NCBI GenBank assembly: GCA_963772315.1
Contig: CAVYWJ010000003.1
Coordinates: 186,001-250,000, forward strand
DNA length: 64,000 nt
Reading direction: 5' to 3'
Source: Haliangium sp963772315
Lineage (GTDB): Bacteria > Myxococcota_A > Polyangia > Haliangiales > Haliangiaceae
Part shown: one piece after another, positions 37,848 through 46,387 of the stretch
How positions within the stretch are numbered: the first letter of the stretch is position 1
How the letters are laid out: every line of letters begins with the position of its first letter
Notes under the pieces: generated by a model
The model's input: the letters and a program-made list of their open reading frames with translations, nothing else
What the model was told of the DNA's origin: nothing
The model's database searches: none
Program-made: the position numbers and the translations under genes

Positions 37848-38498
37848 TCAGAAAGAGGCGCCTAGGCGCAAGAAATTCACCTGTAATCGGGCCGTACGTC
37901 CGATTCCGGGGAGGGAAGACCCAATGAATATCGCCATGGCGTCGAGGTGCCATTGGCGCCAGCGAAAGTGAGCGGGCGAGAGCCCGGTGCCGAAATAGCC
38001 GGGTGCCGTGGCCGAAAACGCGCGGATGTAGCTGCCCGGCGCAGCGCTGTCCTCGTCCAGGATGGAGCGCGCGGCCGTGGAAATGCCAAGCTCCAGGCCG
38101 ATACGGGGCTCCCAGAAACTGCTGAGCGCGGGGGCCAACGCGATCGCTCCGTAAACGTCGAATGCGACCGTGCCAGCCACGTTCTCACCGAAGATGCCGC
38201 GGGCACCGACGTCGGCCTCCACCCCGTAGCCGTTGTGTCGAGCTCCGTAGCTCGCTTCCAGCGCCCATCCGAAGATGATGGGTCCGAGAGGCGGGAGGTA
38301 GAGCAAGGGCCCTATCCCGGCGTTGACTCGGTGGTTGAGCATGCGCGGGCGCTTGTCCCCGGCGTCGGGCAGGGGCTGTGCCCCGGGCTCGAAGGGCGAG
38401 TCTGCCGGTGCCGTGCCGAGCGCTGGCGAGGCAAGCGCGGTCGAGCACAGACCGAACAAGAGCGCGGCGATGGAGAAGAGACACCCGGTGGGAGTCAT
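37848..38498 (-). CDS. Predicted outer-membrane or periplasmic protein
   Basis: The 216-residue product has a signal peptide (LFSIAALLFGLCSTALASPA). The remainder alternates amphipathic strands typical of small outer-membrane beta-barrels (LLYLPPLGPIIFGWALEASY, GYGVEADVGARGIFGENVAG, PRIGLELGISTAARSI). It ends LQVNFLRLGASF with a terminal Phe, as expected of barrel-targeted proteins. It lies 63 bases upstream of the peptidase gene on the same strand, so the two were an operon. The family is not recognised. Confidence 0.7.
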   Translation of the reverse strand: MTPTGCLFSIAALLFGLCSTALASPALGTAPADSPFEPGAQPLPDAGDKRPRMLNHRVNAGIGPLLYLPPLGPIIFGWALEASYGARHNGYGVEADVGARGIFGENVAGTVAFDVYGAIALAPALSSFWEPRIGLELGISTAARSILDEDSAAPGSYIRAFSATAPGYFGTGLSPAHFRWRQWHLDAMAIFIGSSLPGIGRTARLQVNFLRLGASF

Positions 38499-38518
38499 GA
38501 TCCCGCCGACTCTAACGT

Positions 38519-38935
38519 ATTTCGGTCGTCAAGGCAGTCTCTCTCGCCGGGATGGAGATGGCAATCAGCGTCTCTATCAGGTGCTCGACTTCCTGGGCTG
38601 GGACTACATCATTCGCTTCCGCGGCAACATCACGGTCACGCACGCGGGGGAGGCCAGGCCGGCACCAACCTTGCCGAGCAGCACGCGAGTGCCATCGTCA
38701 AGCTCTATGGCGACGCTTCCCCATCGAAGGGACCTTCCGCGATCAGAAGGATCTGGGCTTTGGCATGGGACTGCGACAGACCAGGATCCGCAAGGAAGCA
38801 CGCCGTGACCGGCAGCTCCTGGCCCCTCGCCCAGGCACCTCGCGGGGAGCCGTCGAGGAGGGGCTGGTCTACGACTCTCGAGGACACGGACACCGAGGTC
38901 GAGGCGTATACGACATTATCGCATCCGCTTGAGTC
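38519..38935 (+). pseudogene. Decayed IS4-type transposase fragment
   Basis: Two pieces in different frames read as the C-terminal part of an IS4-type transposase: QRLYQVLDFLGWDYIIRFRG (near 38566-38630) and, after a frameshift near 38690, PIEGTFRDQKDLGFGMGLRQ (38723-38785), with its typical Y..LD..GW...IRFR and EGTFRDQK motifs. The N-terminal part is missing. Similar remnants usually mark old insertions. It sits at the left edge of the FeeM-like cluster. Confidence 0.7.
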
Positions 38936-38964
38936 ACCGACTCGATTCCATCGGTGAACCACCC

Positions 38965-39048
38965 ATGCCTCCCACCAGTGCCCTTGCACTTACCGTAGCC
39001 CTACTCACGGAATTCTTCCAGATTGAAGGGCGATCTGAAGACTGGTAA
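38965..39048 (+). CDS. Small ORF upstream of the FeeM-like gene
   Basis: ATG 38965 opens a 27-residue frame (MPPTSALALTVALLTEFFQI and seven more) that ends 16 bases before the FeeM-like ATG. It has a hydrophobic middle and no recognised family. It may be a leader peptide or chance; no clear ribosome site is seen. Confidence 0.2.
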   Translation: MPPTSALALTVALLTEFFQIEGRSEDW

Positions 39049-39063
39049 GTCTACCAAGCTCCT

Positions 39064-39804
39064 ATGATGGCTTTGGTTAATACAATCCATTCAATCGATA
39101 CAATCGACGAGCAGCGAAAACCCGTTCTGCTGCCCAAGGACGTTTTTGACTCCATTATCGAATTCTGCGCGCAGGCCATCGCAAAATCCAAGGAGCCTGG
39201 CTTGCTGCGATTTCGCCAGGTGTCGAGCCCCGAAGACTGGGCCGATGTAAGAAACTTCCGACTCCAGCAGTACGCCATCGCCCGTCCCTACATGCTCGCC
39301 GAGCTCGACAGCACCGGCGGCGACGACCTCGACGAGCGCTCGTTCGTATATGCTGCCTGGTGGGACGCTCAACCAGTCGCGACCATCCGCCTTACGCCAT
39401 ATCCGGCCGAGACGCAGCGATATGTTGCGCGCGCGCACCTCGATCGCTTCCTCGGCGAGGACTGGCCGACTCGTTACCTGGAGTGGAGTCGTCTCCTGAT
39501 CGCGCGCACCGGGATCGAGCAGTTGCTAACCGCCCTGCTGGTCTTTGCATGCCTCAGCGTGTTCTCCCAGACCGATTACTCCGGGTACTTCGGCTATGCT
39601 TCCACGCGGGTCACGCCCGTATTTCGTCGCTTCTCGATGACACCAGACTCATTCCTGTTCACCATCCCGAATCGGGGCGACCAACATTACAACATGCTCA
39701 AAGGTGATTTCGCCACGGATTGGATGCGGGTGTCCAAGAACTTTCCTCAGAAATACATGTGGAACGTGAAGACGAAACCAAGTCAGCTCGACGTGAGCAG
39801 GTAA
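39064..39804 (+). CDS. FeeM-like N-acyl amino acid synthase (GNAT/LuxI-like fold)
   Basis: The 246-residue protein resembles the catalytic core of environmental FeeM enzymes, which join a fatty acyl group from acyl carrier protein to an amino acid such as tyrosine. Visible pattern: RNFRLQQYAIARPYM, ERSFVYAAWWDAQPVATIRL (central strand pair), YLEWSRLLIARTGIEQLLTA and DYSGYFGYASTRVTPVFRRF. No signal or membrane segment is present. It starts the cluster, and its TAA overlaps the ATG of the CapA-like gene (TAATG). Substrate cannot be read from sequence. A LuxI-type role is less likely because the neighbours are biosynthetic. Confidence 0.65.
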   Translation: MMALVNTIHSIDTIDEQRKPVLLPKDVFDSIIEFCAQAIAKSKEPGLLRFRQVSSPEDWADVRNFRLQQYAIARPYMLAELDSTGGDDLDERSFVYAAWWDAQPVATIRLTPYPAETQRYVARAHLDRFLGEDWPTRYLEWSRLLIARTGIEQLLTALLVFACLSVFSQTDYSGYFGYASTRVTPVFRRFSMTPDSFLFTIPNRGDQHYNMLKGDFATDWMRVSKNFPQKYMWNVKTKPSQLDVSR

Positions 39805-40895
39805 TGCCATCTCCCTACCCCTGGCACTACACGCTCCGATGGCCGTTCTATTTTCGCTGGCCGTCAACGAAGAACCGGACGAAGATGGCGCGTGGACCGG
39901 TCAGGCAGCGACTCGCTGCTGCCGTGGGCCCGACGTCGCGGCTCCTCTTCTGCGGCGACATCATGGTCATGCAGCACGATATCATTCCGGTGCTGCATCC
40001 AGACCTCGCCGCGCTGATGGCATCCGCGGATCTCTTCATCGGAAACTGCGAGGCCCCAATCGGCACTCACGGTCGGAACCCGGATATCCACTACCAGTTT
40101 CGCTTTCACATGCCCCGGGAATGCCTGCAGGAGATCATGCGGCAGTCCGGTCTACCTGCCCGTCATTGGGTGCTGTCGACCGCGAACAACCATTCCGGGG
40201 ACGTGGGCTCCCGGGCGTACTTCGAGTCTCTCGAGCTGTTCTCGGACATGGGTGTCAACACCATAGGTCGTTGGAGCGCGGATGGTCCTCCCGTGGACAT
40301 CATCCAGCTCGGCGAGCTGCGCCTGGGGCTCGTCAACTGGACCGACTGGCTGAACTGCGAGGTGTTCGGCACGGATCAGGGCATCTGGCGGCGCAAGGAC
40401 GTATCCGACGTCGACTTTCGTAGGCTCAAGCGCGACCTGGAGCTCGATCTGCTCATCGCCCAGCCCCACTGGGAGTACGAGTTCCAGCACTTCCCGCACC
40501 AGGAAACGCGGCACAGAGCGCGCCAGCTCATCGACGAGCAAGGCATCGACGTCATCGTCGGTGCGCATCCCCACACCTTGCAACCCATGGAGATATTCGA
40601 GCACGGGCTGTGTGCGTACAGCCTGGGCAATTTCTGCGGCCTGGGCAATGCGTGGTCGGTGAAGCTGATCTCGCTGCTCGAGCTGGAGGTCGATAGCCGC
40701 GGGAAGATCTGTTCGTATCAGCTGCACTTTTTCGTGCAGAGCCACGAGCACGATAGCGTATCGATCATCCCTCTCGCCAAGGTGCCGGCGAGCGTGCGCC
40801 GCCGCCTAGAGAATCGCATAGACCAGATCTGCGTGACCCAGAATCCACCCGAGCCGCACCAGGACACCGGCATTTCCCATGTCGCCCAGCTCTGA
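39804..40895 (+). CDS. CapA-like metallophosphatase-fold protein
   Basis: The 363-residue protein shows the motif order of the CapA/PgsA family of calcineurin-like phosphoesterases: LLFCGDIMVMQHD (metal Asp), FIGNCEAPIG, LSTANNHSGDVG, LLIAQPHWEYEFQHFPHQET, IDVIVGAHPHTLQPME and AYSLGNFCG. Family members occur in poly-glutamate capsule loci, but related proteins sit in natural-product clusters. Here it is translationally coupled (TAATG) to the FeeM-like gene, so it probably acts on the acylated product or a precursor. No export signal is evident. Confidence 0.8.
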   Translation: MPSPYPWHYTLRWPFYFRWPSTKNRTKMARGPVRQRLAAAVGPTSRLLFCGDIMVMQHDIIPVLHPDLAALMASADLFIGNCEAPIGTHGRNPDIHYQFRFHMPRECLQEIMRQSGLPARHWVLSTANNHSGDVGSRAYFESLELFSDMGVNTIGRWSADGPPVDIIQLGELRLGLVNWTDWLNCEVFGTDQGIWRRKDVSDVDFRRLKRDLELDLLIAQPHWEYEFQHFPHQETRHRARQLIDEQGIDVIVGAHPHTLQPMEIFEHGLCAYSLGNFCGLGNAWSVKLISLLELEVDSRGKICSYQLHFFVQSHEHDSVSIIPLAKVPASVRRRLENRIDQICVTQNPPEPHQDTGISHVAQL

Positions 40896-41304
40896 CGCGC
40901 CGCAAAGCGCAGCGCAACGTCCACCGACTTCCAGCCTGCGCATCGGCGCCGCGGCCTTCGCGCTGTACGCAGGCTGGGCGGCATGGGCGAACCATGAGCA
41001 TGGATGGCCCACTACGGCCACAGCGGCGCTCACCCAGGGTCTCATGAGTTTCTGCGTCACCGTATTCATGACAACTGTCATGAATGAGACCTATCGACGG
41101 CTCGGTAGTTGGCCCGGTCGGTCCGTCTTGACCGCGACCGGCCCCCTGTCATTCGTATTGTCCTTAATGGGGCTCGCTCACGTGAGCGTCGGAACTCCCA
41201 ATGTGATCAAGACGATCGCGCCGTCCGCCGTGATCGGATTCATCTACTGTGTCATCTATACTTGGACCTTGACTCGCATACGGTCCCCAGCGAGAATCCG
41301 CTGA
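40879..41304 (+). CDS. Small four-helix membrane protein of the cluster
   Basis: The 141-residue protein has four hydrophobic segments: IGAAAFALYAGWAAWAN (about 22-38), ALTQGLMSFCVTVFMTTVMN (about 50-69), VLTATGPLSFVLSLMGLAHV (about 83-102) and IAPSAVIGFIYCVIYTWTL (about 113-131). Its start overlaps the CapA-like gene end by 17 bases. I do not recognise the family. It may handle export, anchoring or immunity for the cluster product. Confidence 0.65.
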   Translation: MSPSSDAPQSAAQRPPTSSLRIGAAAFALYAGWAAWANHEHGWPTTATAALTQGLMSFCVTVFMTTVMNETYRRLGSWPGRSVLTATGPLSFVLSLMGLAHVSVGTPNVIKTIAPSAVIGFIYCVIYTWTLTRIRSPARIR

Positions 41305-41389
41305 CATTCAGCGTCTCGCTGCTGGCGCATCCGAGCCATCCACGCCCGTCACAGGCGCTCTTCACAGCCTGCTCGCAAGATTTACTGCA

Positions 41390-42817
41390 ATGACGCCGCA
41401 CGAATCAGAACTACATTCTCTGCTGCAAACCACGCTCGAGTGGTATCGTCATTACGAGCGACGTCGCGACGAGCTGCCAGTCCGACCGCACGATCTCGAG
41501 GAACGAATCACGAGCTTCATCGAGCCCACGCTCACCAATGACGGAGTCGGGGCGGCAGCGGCTCTCGATGAGGCGCTGGAGCGAATCGCGCCGGCCATGG
41601 CCAATCTGGCGACCCGCGACTTCAGCTTGGTGATAGGCGCTAGCACGTCCGCGGCCAGCGTGGGTGACGTACTGACGACGCTCTGGGATCAGTGCGTGAT
41701 CCTGCATTCCTACAACTCCATGGCACCCGCGGTGGAGGTGCAGGCCGGCAAGTTGTTGCTCGACCTGTTCGACCTGCCACGCGATGCCTTCGAGGGCACC
41801 TTCACGACCGGATGCTCCGCGTCCAATCTGGTGGCGCTCGCCTGTGCACGCCAATGGATTGGCCGTCAGCGCGGCGTGGACATCGCCGAGCAGGGGCTGC
41901 GCGTGCTGCCCGAGATCACCACCTTCGGGGGAGCACCGCATTCCAGCATCTACAAGGCTGCAGCCGAACTTGGCTTGGGACGCACGAGCGTTCAGCGGAT
42001 CACGACACTTCCGGGCACGCTCCTCGTGGATCCCGATGCGCTCGATGCTGCCATGAGCCGGCAGGACGGACCGTGCATCGTCGTGGCCGCTGCAGGTGAG
42101 GTAAATACCGGTGGATTCGAGGATCTGGAGCGCATCGCCGATATCTGCGAGGCCCGCGGTGCGTGGTTTCACGTCGATGCAGCCTTCGGGCTGTTCGCCC
42201 GCTGCAGCCCTCGAATGACGGCGATGACCGCGGGAATCCAACGTGCAGACTCGATCGCAACCGACCTGCACAAGATGCTCAACGTGCCCTACGATGCGGG
42301 CTTTGCATTGATTGCGGCGCGGCACAGCGCTCTTCTGGAGGAAAACTTCAGCGCCACGGCGCCGTATATTGGCGCGGGCACGGTGGCGCCACATCCGATG
42401 AATCGGCGTGTAGAAAACTCGGCTCGATTTCGCGGTCTGCCGACCTGGATGACCTTGAAGGCCTACGGGCGTCGTGGCTACCGGGACTTCATCGAACGCT
42501 GCGTCAACTTCGCGAACCGGCTAGCCCACTGGATCGAAGAGAGCGCTGACTACCAATTGTTGACCCAACCCAATTTCAACATCGTTCTGTTCCATGGCCG
42601 TCACGAGGATGGCAACGCGCTCAGCGTCGAGGAGAACAAGCGCCTCATCGAATGCATCAACGGCGAAGGAACGATCTACATGACTCCCACCCATTGCCTT
42701 GGTGTTGCAGCCATGCGCCTCGCGATTGCGAAGTGGGATACGAACCCCGAACATATCGATGCCGTTGAGCGCTCCCTCGCCAGAGGGATGAAGACGTTTC
42801 GCAACCAGCAGTCGTAA
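41390..42817 (+). CDS. PLP-dependent group II amino acid decarboxylase
   Basis: The 475-residue fold-type I enzyme shows the decarboxylase pattern: TTGCSASNLVALACARQWIG (about 139-158), AHSS equivalent in GGAPHSSIYKAAAELGLGR, AAAGEVNTGGFEDLERIADI, the cofactor Asp and Ala in WFHVDAAFG (261-267) and the Schiff-base Lys 295 in TDLHKMLNVPYDAGF. It aligns with aromatic amino acid, glutamate and diaminobutyrate decarboxylases. It would supply an amine, or act on an acyl-amino acid, in the cluster. It lies 85 bases after the membrane protein gene. Confidence 0.88.
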   Translation: MTPHESELHSLLQTTLEWYRHYERRRDELPVRPHDLEERITSFIEPTLTNDGVGAAAALDEALERIAPAMANLATRDFSLVIGASTSAASVGDVLTTLWDQCVILHSYNSMAPAVEVQAGKLLLDLFDLPRDAFEGTFTTGCSASNLVALACARQWIGRQRGVDIAEQGLRVLPEITTFGGAPHSSIYKAAAELGLGRTSVQRITTLPGTLLVDPDALDAAMSRQDGPCIVVAAAGEVNTGGFEDLERIADICEARGAWFHVDAAFGLFARCSPRMTAMTAGIQRADSIATDLHKMLNVPYDAGFALIAARHSALLEENFSATAPYIGAGTVAPHPMNRRVENSARFRGLPTWMTLKAYGRRGYRDFIERCVNFANRLAHWIEESADYQLLTQPNFNIVLFHGRHEDGNALSVEENKRLIECINGEGTIYMTPTHCLGVAAMRLAIAKWDTNPEHIDAVERSLARGMKTFRNQQS

Positions 42818-42849
42818 GAGGTCCTGACAAAACCGTCTCGAGGAATGAC

Positions 42850-43605
42850 ATGACCACAGTGCAAAGACCAGAATTTCGAAATCGCGTAAACGCAGTTCTC
42901 GACGGCCTCCTCCGTGAATTCTACAGTCTCGCTCCTACCGCGAAATATTTCGCGGAGTCGAAGGACATCGACGTCGAGCTGTTCAAGCGCCACACGATCG
43001 AGACCATCCTGCGCATCCGGCTCGCTCGCGTCGCTGACAGCAAGGCAATCTTGCTGTTCACGAAGACCGATCCGTTCGCGGCCCAGAAATGGGCCAAGTA
43101 CATGGAGGAGGAGATGCTCCACGACAGGCTCTTCCTCAAGGACCTCGAGCGCCTGGACGTGCCGGCGCATGTCGTCTACGGCACCGACCCGCTGCTTGCG
43201 ACCAAGCTTCTGCAAGGCTACCTGTACTACACGATGGAGCATGAGGGCCCGCGTGGGCTCATCGCCAAATCCTACTTCGTCGAGTACATGACCTTGAAAA
43301 CCCAGTCGCTCTGGAATGCCAACATCGAAGGGAGCCTGGGGGAAGGCGCCGTCAAGGGGGCCAAGGCGCACCTGCATTACGATGACACCGAGGACCACAG
43401 CTCCGATGTGTGGAACGTCCTGATCAAGACCGTGAACAGCGAAGAAGAGGAGGAGCGAGTCCTTTACCACCTTCGCGTCTACTATGGCCTGTTCGTGGCC
43501 TACTTCAACGAATTGGCGCATTCGGTCAAGGACAAGCCCATCCACGTCCCTGCCATCGCAGTGGACGCCGCCATCAGAACCGCGGCGCCACCCGATGTCG
43601 CCTGA
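42850..43605 (+). CDS. Haem-oxygenase-like diiron oxidase/oxygenase (HDO superfamily)
   Basis: The 251-residue all-helical protein has the spaced acids and His of HDO enzymes: YMEEEMLHDRLFLKDL (Glu 88 and His 91), LYYTMEHEGPRGLIAKSYFVEY (130-146) and HLHYDDTEDHSSDVWNVLI (His 176, Asp 179, His 183). Known HDO members (UndA, SznF, BesC types) use diiron to oxidise or cleave fatty acids and amino acids. It starts 32 bases after the decarboxylase stop and ends the cluster, so it probably makes the last oxidative change in the product. Exact chemistry is unknown. Confidence 0.72.
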   Translation: MTTVQRPEFRNRVNAVLDGLLREFYSLAPTAKYFAESKDIDVELFKRHTIETILRIRLARVADSKAILLFTKTDPFAAQKWAKYMEEEMLHDRLFLKDLERLDVPAHVVYGTDPLLATKLLQGYLYYTMEHEGPRGLIAKSYFVEYMTLKTQSLWNANIEGSLGEGAVKGAKAHLHYDDTEDHSSDVWNVLIKTVNSEEEEERVLYHLRVYYGLFVAYFNELAHSVKDKPIHVPAIAVDAAIRTAAPPDVA

Positions 43606-43657
43606 CCCGCGCCGCCGGACCGCGTCTCCTGGAGGGGGCGCAACCGCACGGATCACT

Positions 43658-44158
43658 GCGGGCGCTGCTCTGACCGCGCTACTGCAGTGACCGCTCGAGC
43701 GCGTCGGCTGCCTGTAGCTCTTCCTTGAAGGTCGCGCGGTCTTCATCGGAGAGCGGGATCTGCGCGAGCTCGGTCAGCAAGGTCTCGGCGCGTTTCTCGT
43801 CGCCCAGTGCCACGGCCAGCTCGGCGCGGGCGGCGAGCGCCCTGGCGCGATCGATCGGAGGGGCGGCTTCCTTCCGGCGGAGCGCAGCGTCGAGAATCTT
43901 GGCAGCAGCCGCGTCGTCCCCCTTGAAATCGCGCAGCAGGGTCACCGTATCGAGCGCGTGCGCCAACCTCGACCGCGTGCTGTCCTCGGCCTCCGCCGCC
44001 TCGTGATCGACGTCCGGAGCCTTCTGCTTGATGAACCGGAGCCAGTTGCCAGCCGGATCGACCACGTTGAACCTGCTCTGGCCCTTCTTCATCCTGGCGA
44101 GCCGTGGAAAGCCGGCAACCGGCAGCTTCCCGTAGGCCTTTCGCAACGCATCGGCGAA
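43658..44158. repeat. Right copy of ~500-bp direct repeat
   Basis: This is the partner of 36404-36902, in the same orientation and 7.25 kb away. Here it is the 3' two-thirds of an intact VOC gene plus about 20 bases beyond its stop, so it is the likely original copy. Confidence 0.85.
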
Positions 44159-44395
44159 CACCTTGTGCAGCTGTTCGACCTCCGGGACGATCACCAGGCA
44201 GCTGCTGTACCCCTCCTCGGGCTTCAGCCCCTTGAGACCGAAGAAGTGCAGCTGGACGCCCCCGCGGCGCACGACCGCGTACGGATTCGGCCTGGTCTGC
44301 TGATAGGTGACCTCGAAGCCGAGGGCGCGATAGAACTCCATCGACTCGTCGATCGAGACGCACGGAAGCATGGGAATCGTGGTTTCATTGATCAT
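43679..44395 (-). CDS. VOC (glyoxalase/bleomycin resistance) protein with helical C-terminal extension
   Basis: The 238-residue protein begins with a VOC domain (about 1-125: MINETTIPMLPCVSIDESME, FYRALGFEVTYQQTRPNPYA, VVRRGGVQLHFFGLKGL, FNVVDPAGNWLRFI). It is followed by a helical, TPR-like tail (HALDTVTLLRDFKGDDAAAA, KILDAALRRKEAAPP, ALAARAELAVALGDEKRAET). VOC proteins bind metal and isomerise, cleave or sequester small molecules. It lies 18 bases downstream of a MarR-type regulator on the same strand, so it is likely part of a detoxification operon. Its 3' half is duplicated at 36404-36902. Confidence 0.85.
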   Translation of the reverse strand: MINETTIPMLPCVSIDESMEFYRALGFEVTYQQTRPNPYAVVRRGGVQLHFFGLKGLKPEEGYSSCLVIVPEVEQLHKVFADALRKAYGKLPVAGFPRLARMKKGQSRFNVVDPAGNWLRFIKQKAPDVDHEAAEAEDSTRSRLAHALDTVTLLRDFKGDDAAAAKILDAALRRKEAAPPIDRARALAARAELAVALGDEKRAETLLTELAQIPLSDEDRATFKEELQAADALERSLQ

Positions 44396-44413
44396 AGGAT
44401 CTCCAACATTCGA

Positions 44414-44884
44414 TCAGGGCTCGAGCTCTTGCGACGACGCCGCGTCCTGCTCGAGACGTTCCCGCACCTGGCGCAACGCATTCACTGCAGCCCGCAGGCG
44501 CTGCAGGTTGACCGCGGGAGCGATCCGGTTCGCCCACTCCGCATGCGACTCCACCACGTGGTCGAGCGCCTTGCGTCCCCGGGGCGTGAGCGCGATGAGC
44601 TTGGCGCGGCGGTGGTGAGGATTCTCCAGGTACTCGACGAAACCATCTCTGGCCAGCGCGTCGGCGGTCTGCTGCACGCTCTGACGGGTCAATCCCATGA
44701 TCCGGGCGACGTTGGCGACCGGAGCGGGACCGTGCTCCACCACGCCGAGGACCTGCCAGCGCGCGCTGCTGAGCCCGACGGGCTCGGTCAGCCGGTCCCC
44801 GGCCTGGAGCAAGAGACCGTTGAGACGAAACACCTCGAGGACCAGCTCGGTGAACGCCTCTCCTTCTTCGGTTGGCTTGGACAC
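44414..44884 (-). CDS. MarR-family transcriptional regulator
   Basis: The GTG start at 44884 gives a 156-residue winged-helix repressor. It has VGLSSARWQVLGVVEHGPAP, VARIMGLTRQSVQQTADALA (recognition helix), DGFVEYLENPHHRRAKLIAL (wing) and TPRGRKALDHVVESH. It is the first gene of the marR-VOC operon and is divergent from an epoxide hydrolase. A perfect palindrome (44895-44907) sits just upstream, so autoregulation and control of the divergent gene are likely. Confidence 0.9.
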   Translation of the reverse strand: MSKPTEEGEAFTELVLEVFRLNGLLLQAGDRLTEPVGLSSARWQVLGVVEHGPAPVANVARIMGLTRQSVQQTADALARDGFVEYLENPHHRRAKLIALTPRGRKALDHVVESHAEWANRIAPAVNLQRLRAAVNALRQVRERLEQDAASSQELEP

Positions 44885-44894
44885 GCAAAGACTT

Positions 44895-44919
44895 TGTCAA
44901 ATTGACAGGAGGTTGTCAA
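44895..44919. promoter_or_regulatory. Candidate MarR operator overlapping a divergent promoter
   Basis: TGTCAAATTGACA (44895-44907) is a perfect palindrome with a one-base centre. Another TTGTCAA half-site is at 44913-44919. On the minus strand, TTGACA (44914-44919), a 17-base spacer containing the palindrome, and CAAAGT form a possible promoter for marR. Repressor binding would block it. Confidence 0.55.
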
Positions 44920-44998
44920 CGCCCAGGCGATGGGCTACGGTGAAGCGTCCGTTCATGGCACGGACCAGCGTGCAGACCGCGTTTCATCGAGGAGTCCT

Positions 44999-46189
44999 AT
45001 GAGCTTGACGAGGCCCGTGGATAACCAGAACCAGATCTACCCGTTCCGCGTCGCGATTCCCCAGGCCGACCTGGACGATCTGAGCCAGCGCCTGGGCCGC
45101 ACCCGCTGGCCCGACGAGGTACCTGGCGTCGGCTGGAGCTACGGTGTCCCGCTCGGCTATCTGAAGGAGCTGGCCGAGCACTGGCGCACCGCCTACGACT
45201 GGCGTGCGCACGAGGCCAGGCTCAACGAGCACCCGCAGTTCACCACCGAGATCGACGGTCAGAACACCCACTTCCTGCACGTCCGCTCGCCCGAGCCGGA
45301 CGCGCTGCCTCTCATCATCACCCACGGCTGGCCGAGCTCGGTCGTGGAGTACCTCGACGTCATCGGCCCGCTCACCGACCCCCGCGCCCACGGCGGCGAT
45401 CCCGCCGACGCCTTCCACGTGGTGGTGCCGTCGCTGCCCGGCTACGGGCTCTCCGGCCCCACCCGCGAGACCGGATGGGGGACGCGGCGCATCGCCAGGG
45501 CCTGGGCCGAGCTGATGAAGCGCCTCGGCTACGATCGCTACGGCGCCCAGGGTGGCGACTGGGGCACCTGGATCTCCCGCGAGCTCGGCCTGACCGCCCC
45601 CGACCACGTCGTGGGCGTGCACACGAACGGGCTCATCACGTGGCCGTCCGGGGATCCGGCCGAGCTGACCGGGCTGAACGAGCGCGATCAGGCCCGGCTG
45701 GAGTTCGCGGCCTACTACATGAACGAGCTGTACGGCTTCAAGAAGATCCAGTCGACGCGGCCACAGACGCTGGCCTACGCCCTGGCCGACTCACCCGTCG
45801 GACAGCTGGCCTGGATCGTCGGGGTGTTCAAGGAATGGACCGACGCCGACCGCGTCCCCGAGGACGCGATCGACCGCGACCGCATCCTCACCAACGTGAT
45901 GCTGTACTGGCTCACCAACACGGCTGGCTCGGCGGCGCGCTCCTTCGTCGAGACCCCGGACTCCCCCGATGCGGTCGATCTCGCGGTGGAGGTGAAGCCG
46001 TCCACGCTGCCCATGGGCGTGGCGGTCTTCCCCCGCGACATCCTCCGGCCCATCCGGCGCTTCGCCGAGCGCGACAACCAGAACATCGTGCACTGGTCCG
46101 AGTTCGACCGCGGCGGCACCTTCGCAGCCATGGAAGAGCCCGATCTGCTCATCGGCGACGTGCGCGCGTTCTTCCGCCGCTTTCGCTGA
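44999..46189 (+). CDS. Epoxide hydrolase-like alpha/beta-hydrolase
   Basis: The 396-residue protein has the N-terminal EHN region (about 10-110, YPFRVAIPQADLDDLSQRLG, TRWPDEVPGVGWSYG). The hydrolase fold follows: oxyanion HGWPSSVVEYLDVIGPL, PSLPGYGLSGPT, and nucleophile Asp in YGAQGGDWGTWIS. The cap has LQ-type Tyr residues. FAERDNQNIVHWSEFDRGGTFAAMEEPDLLIGD contains the closing acid/His region. ATG 44999 follows GAGGAG at good spacing. It opens epoxides to diols, and its divergent layout with marR suggests regulated detoxification. Confidence 0.88.
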   Translation: MSLTRPVDNQNQIYPFRVAIPQADLDDLSQRLGRTRWPDEVPGVGWSYGVPLGYLKELAEHWRTAYDWRAHEARLNEHPQFTTEIDGQNTHFLHVRSPEPDALPLIITHGWPSSVVEYLDVIGPLTDPRAHGGDPADAFHVVVPSLPGYGLSGPTRETGWGTRRIARAWAELMKRLGYDRYGAQGGDWGTWISRELGLTAPDHVVGVHTNGLITWPSGDPAELTGLNERDQARLEFAAYYMNELYGFKKIQSTRPQTLAYALADSPVGQLAWIVGVFKEWTDADRVPEDAIDRDRILTNVMLYWLTNTAGSAARSFVETPDSPDAVDLAVEVKPSTLPMGVAVFPRDILRPIRRFAERDNQNIVHWSEFDRGGTFAAMEEPDLLIGDVRAFFRRFR

Positions 46190-46387
46190 CGGCTCGTGAG
46201 CCTGGCCGGTCTGGCGCTCGCGCTGGCCACGGGAGCCGGGCCCGGGGCTTAGCCCAGCCTCCTGCCGCCGGGGACGAAAGGCCGCGCGAGCGCGTCGATC
46301 GGGTCTCCGGATACGCCAGGGGCGTCCGGTGCGTGTTAGGCTTCCCGCCCTTGCAGCAGACCGCTGCAGAGCAAACGGGATGAAGCG

